Source: an uncultured Christensenella sp.
Lineage (GTDB): Bacteria; Bacillota; Clostridia; Christensenellales; Pumilibacteraceae
Assembly (NCBI GenBank): GCA_910577945.1
Contig: CAJTNI010000008.1
Coordinates: forward strand, 1-64,000
Reading direction: 5' to 3'
DNA length: 64,000 nt
Numbering within the stretch: position 1 is the stretch's first letter; the number at the start of each line of letters is the position of its first letter. Positions 61,688-64,000 of the stretch are shown piece by piece. A model generated the notes under the pieces. The model was not told the origin of the DNA. It searched no databases and was given only the letters and a program-made list of their open reading frames with translations. The position numbers and the translations under genes were made by a program.

Positions 61688-63121
61688 ATGGTAAAGACGC
61701 GTATTGTCGATATATCGCTTAAAGTGTGCTGCGCGCTGTTTGTAGTCGCTTCGCTTGCGCTCACTTTTACGGTATCCGATTATTACATATTCAATAAGAT
61801 AGGGTATTCGGAGGGGGAGTTCGGATTCTTTTTCGTATTGAGCCAATGGGTAAAGAAATCGGGCTTGCTGTTGCTGCCGCTGGCGGCGTATTTTAAGAAA
61901 AACCGTTGCGCGCAAGCGGCAAAGTACATACTGCCCGCGTTTATACTGTTCAGTATGTTCGCGTTCGGGCGGTTTTTCGATATAACGATGCTCACGGACG
62001 ACGCGCCGCCCGCGCAAAAGGTGCTCGCAAGCATAAACGAATTCGTTCCTAAATCGGCGAACATGGCGCTGTTCTTTTGCGCCGCGGTATTGGAGCTCGC
62101 GTGCTGCGCGCTGTTGTTTGTCCGCGACGGATACAAGTTCGGCGTTAACAGCCTGACGCATTTCGCGCTTGCGTTTGTCGCGGTCATGCCGCTTAATATT
62201 TTCGAAAACCTTTACGACGTAAACGCGATAGGCAGAGACAGCCCGCTGTGGTTTAAAAATTTCACGGTGTGGCACTTTCTAATGCTCGCCGCGCTCATAC
62301 TCTGCACAATCGCGTATTATTTGTTCCTGAAAAGAAAGCGAGCGAAATTACAGCGCGAATGGCTTTGCGCGATAGCTTTCGCCCTGCTTATACAGTATCA
62401 CAGCAAGGACTCGTTCGTGCTCGGCGACGGGTACAACGTATATAATCACGTGTTCGCGTGCGTGCCGCTGTTTATTTGCAATATCGGCGTGTATATAGCG
62501 GCGTTGTCCGTTATACTCAAAAAGAGAACGCTGTATTCGATTAGCTTTTTCGTGCACGCGGCGGGCGCTTTGTCGGTGTTCGTCTATTTCGGCAGAGACG
62601 AAATATCCAATTACGGCATATTTGCGGGGCATTCGATTTTGTATTTTTGCGTGACGCACGTGCTGCTGTTTATGCTGGCGGTGTTGCCGTCGGCGCTCGG
62701 ACATTACAAGTTCGTGCTCAAAGACTGCATAATTCCCATGGCGTACTACTGCGTCGTAATCGTCGCGGCGGCATTGGCGAGCGGGGCGGTGACCTCCGCG
62801 TCCATGAATTTTTCCTACGACGGTTACACGCTGGCCGAAAGCGAATGGATATATCCGAATTACGCGTTTACTCAAATCAATCCGCTGCCTATTCCGTGCC
62901 CGACCGTACCGTTCATGTTGTGGAAATGCGAGTTCAACCTGATATACTTGATAATTTTGTATCTTGTGTACGTATCGATGTTTTGGGTATTTACGGGCGC
63001 GTACTACGCGTTTAAAGCGATTAAGCGAAAAACGTATCGCACAACGTTCTTCGCGCTCTACGACAACGCGTACGAAACGGCGGCGACGAAGGACTCCGAC
63101 GTGCCTTCGTGCCGACGGTAG
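61688..63121 (+). CDS. Polytopic membrane protein of unknown function
   Basis: This is a 477-residue protein with about eleven to twelve hydrophobic segments and short charged loops. Notable loops are an aromatic/His region HSKDSFVLGDGYNVYNHVFAC-like at about 238-258 and an INPLPIPCPTVPFMLWKCEF loop near 396-415. The later half (a VPLFICNIGVYIAAL helix, then a GHSILYFCVTH helix) faintly recalls YwaF/TMEM164-type proteins, by eye only. It appears to be transcribed from its own leaderless promoter. No clear terminator follows. Function is not assigned. Confidence 0.75.
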   Translation: MVKTRIVDISLKVCCALFVVASLALTFTVSDYYIFNKIGYSEGEFGFFFVLSQWVKKSGLLLLPLAAYFKKNRCAQAAKYILPAFILFSMFAFGRFFDITMLTDDAPPAQKVLASINEFVPKSANMALFFCAAVLELACCALLFVRDGYKFGVNSLTHFALAFVAVMPLNIFENLYDVNAIGRDSPLWFKNFTVWHFLMLAALILCTIAYYLFLKRKRAKLQREWLCAIAFALLIQYHSKDSFVLGDGYNVYNHVFACVPLFICNIGVYIAALSVILKKRTLYSISFFVHAAGALSVFVYFGRDEISNYGIFAGHSILYFCVTHVLLFMLAVLPSALGHYKFVLKDCIIPMAYYCVVIVAAALASGAVTSASMNFSYDGYTLAESEWIYPNYAFTQINPLPIPCPTVPFMLWKCEFNLIYLIILYLVYVSMFWVFTGAYYAFKAIKRKTYRTTFFALYDNAYETAATKDSDVPSCRR

Positions 63122-63350
63122 CTGCGCCGCGCCGATATCGTGAAATCGACGGCGACGCGATTGTCCGCCGAGCGCGGACGGGCTACGGCTGTGCCGAGCG
63201 CCTACGCAGTCACGTGCGAATTTGCTCCGCCCGATGGCGGGTCTTTCCGTCCGATATGGCGTTAAACTCGCTCGCAGTAGCGCAGAGGCTACAACTTCGC
63301 TCGTTTGCCTTGTCTCGGACGGAAATTCCTCGCCCTCGGGTGCACAAGCA

Positions 63351-63385
63351 GTTTTGGCGCATTTAAACAATCAATGCGCCAAAAC
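63351..63385. repeat. 13-bp perfect inverted repeat
   Basis: GTTTTGGCGCATT at 63351-63363 is the exact reverse complement of AATGCGCCAAAAC at 63373-63385, with a 9-base AT-rich loop. There is no T run on either side. Confidence 0.8.
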
Positions 63386-63455
63386 CGAAGCAAATATCGC
63401 CGCGACAGCTTGACGAACAAGCGCACAAATATAGGTCGGCGGTTGAAATAGGTAG

Positions 63456-63573
63456 TTCTTTTACAGGCAAATAGTGAATTTTACAAACTGTCGGCGCTGT
63501 TCTTATCGCGCGCCCCTGCCAAAGCAAAACCCCCACCCGATGGGTGGGGGTTGGTGGCAGGGGCGACGCGACT
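63456..63573. repeat. Upstream copy of the tRNA-Trp 3' end/terminator duplication
   Basis: It matches 63663-63781 with small differences: GTTCTTTTACA, then GTCGGCGC, GCCAAAGCAAAA, a CCCCCACCC/GGGTGGGGG stem (63530-63550), and TGGCAGGGGCGACGCGACT. That last block equals the final 19 bases of tRNA-Trp on the opposite strand. Confidence 0.75.
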
Positions 63574-63730
63574 GTCCGCTGAGCGCGGACGGACTTTGCC
63601 GCAAGCGGCAAGAGTCTAGCGAACAAGCGCCGAAAAAATCGTATCGAAAGGCAGTAGTTATTGTTCTTTTACAAGTGATAGGTTGGTTAGGCAAACAGTC
63701 GGCGCAAGCTCGTCGCGCACCCCCGCCAAA

Positions 63731-63762
63731 GCAAAATCCCCACCCGTGTGGGTGGGGGTTTG
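63731..63762 (-). terminator. tRNA-Trp terminator
   Basis: On the minus strand CCCCACCC pairs with GGGTGGGG over an ACAC loop directly after the CCA end, followed by ATTTTG. Confidence 0.8.
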
Positions 63763-63838
63763 TGGCAGGGGCGACGCGACTCGAACACGCGACCAACGGT
63801 TTTGGAGACCGCGACTCTACCAACTGAGCTACGCCCCT
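63763..63838 (-). tRNA. trnW: tRNA-Trp (anticodon CCA)
   Basis: This is a 76-base cloverleaf with encoded CCA end. The acceptor AGGGGCG pairs with CGCCCCT. The D arm is GCTC...GAGT. The anticodon arm GCGGT/ACCGT has loop CTCCAAA, giving anticodon CCA (codon UGG). The T arm is GCGTG-TTCGAGT-CGCGT, closing with one G-U and one mismatch-like end pair. The discriminator is G. The promoter on the minus strand and the terminator are both visible. Confidence 0.97.
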
Positions 63839-63848
63839 ATGCCTTAAT

Positions 63849-63877
63849 ATTCTATCATTGTTTTTTTTATAAGTCAA
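63849..63877 (-). promoter_or_regulatory. tRNA-Trp promoter
   Basis: Reading the minus strand: TTGACT (63877-63872), spacer of 17, TAGAAT (63854-63849). Transcription would start about four bases before the tRNA 5' end. Confidence 0.85.
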
Positions 63878-63894
63878 TGAAAATGGGAGCATTT

Positions 63895-64000
63895 ATGAAA
63901 AATAAAATCGACGCGGCTGTCATAGGCTGCGGAGCAATGGGCGGCGCGGTCGTGTCGTGCTTGCTCAACCCGACGACGGCGGCGGTGCTAAAAGCGAGCG
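63895..64000 (+). CDS. proC: Pyrroline-5-carboxylate reductase, N-terminal fragment (window edge)
   Basis: The first 35 codons are visible before the window ends. They start MKNKIDAAVIGCGAMGGAVV, with the Rossmann motif G-x-G-x-M-G-x-A typical of ProC, which reduces 1-pyrroline-5-carboxylate to proline using NAD(P)H. GGGAG is five bases before the ATG. It is divergent from tRNA-Trp. The match covers only the nucleotide-binding loop, so other small NAD(P)-binding oxidoreductases of this superfamily are possible. Confidence 0.7.
   Translation, partial: MKNKIDAAVIGCGAMGGAVVSCLLNPTTAAVLKAS

Larger units (their letters stand above)
63122..63762. repeat. Repeat-dense convergent gap before tRNA-Trp
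   Basis: No gene is supported. Contents: a 34-base repeat with a GTCCGC/GCGGAC hairpin at 63151-63184 and 63562-63595; an 11-bp inverted repeat TTTCCGTCCGA 63244-63254 with TCGGACGGAAA 63315-63325; a 13-bp perfect inverted repeat at 63351-63385; and a roughly 118-base duplicated segment at 63456-63573 and 63663-63781 that includes the tRNA-Trp terminator and 3' end. Confidence 0.7.

Noticed and set aside
63562..63581. A second tRNA gene at the duplicated 3' end
   Set aside because: Only the last 19 bases of the tRNA are present; D arm and anticodon arm are missing.

Overview
The window is a nearly fully co-directional (+ strand) stretch of a bacterial chromosome. GC content is moderate to high, with strong G/C preference at third codon positions. 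Shine-Dalgarno sites, TTGACA/TATAAT-type promoters, rho-independent terminators, a Gram-positive style of surface lipoproteins (BspA-type leucine-rich repeats, InlB B-repeats, bacterial Ig domains) and the gene neighbourhoods (rpsO-pnp-M16 peptidase-ftsK/spoIIIE-rimO-pgsA-cinA-recA; ruvA-ruvB-queA-tgt) point to a Firmicutes/Clostridia-like organism, probably an uncultured gut or animal-associated lineage. Finer placement is not supported by the sequence alone.

Layout. 1-716 is non-coding, repeat-derived sequence. 717-5885 holds a small lipoprotein, a BspA-like LRR lipoprotein behind a promoter whose spacer is a run of nine G, and a membrane-anchored protein of unknown function leading into guaB (5899-7353). 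gpsA follows after a repeat-filled gap. 8811-18574 is an oligopeptide ABC transporter locus: a structured leader with two terminator-like hairpins, a lipoprotein, an oversized OppA, OppB, OppC, OppD, OppF with a long Lys/Ala-rich N-terminal tail, and a small membrane protein that overlaps oppF. 18609-40999 carries five genes encoding very large exported proteins: a 2498-residue subtilisin-like protease with LRR repeats and a C-terminal membrane anchor, two related lipoproteins, an Ig-repeat lipoprotein and a 1917-residue InlB-repeat lipoprotein whose 3' part is strikingly AT-rich.

41458-63121 is housekeeping: rpsO, pnp, a deacetylase-fold protein lacking the usual catalytic Asp pair, an M16 peptidase, a MazG-like pyrophosphohydrolase, a full-length FtsK/SpoIIIE, a second soluble FtsK-like ATPase with two winged-helix domains, rimO, pgsA, cinA, recA, ruvA, ruvB, queA, tgt, a YgjP-like metallopeptidase, ruvC and an unknown polytopic membrane protein. 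The right edge has a repeat-rich gap, tRNA-Trp on the minus strand and the beginning of proC.

How the genes may work together. The Opp transporter next to a giant cell-envelope protease and several protein-binding-type surface lipoproteins suggests a locus for capturing, cutting and importing external proteins or peptides (inference). The second half joins RNA decay, translation-linked modification, DNA translocation and recombination genes in long operons, with the three ruv genes spread around the queuosine genes queA and tgt.

No CRISPR array, insertion sequence, phage genes or rRNA was seen. The most unusual items are the poly-G promoter, the hairpin repeat family with compensatory stem changes, the double leader hairpins before the Opp locus, the H1-like tail on OppF, the tandem FtsK paralog with two winged-helix domains, and the duplicated tRNA-Trp 3' end plus terminator.
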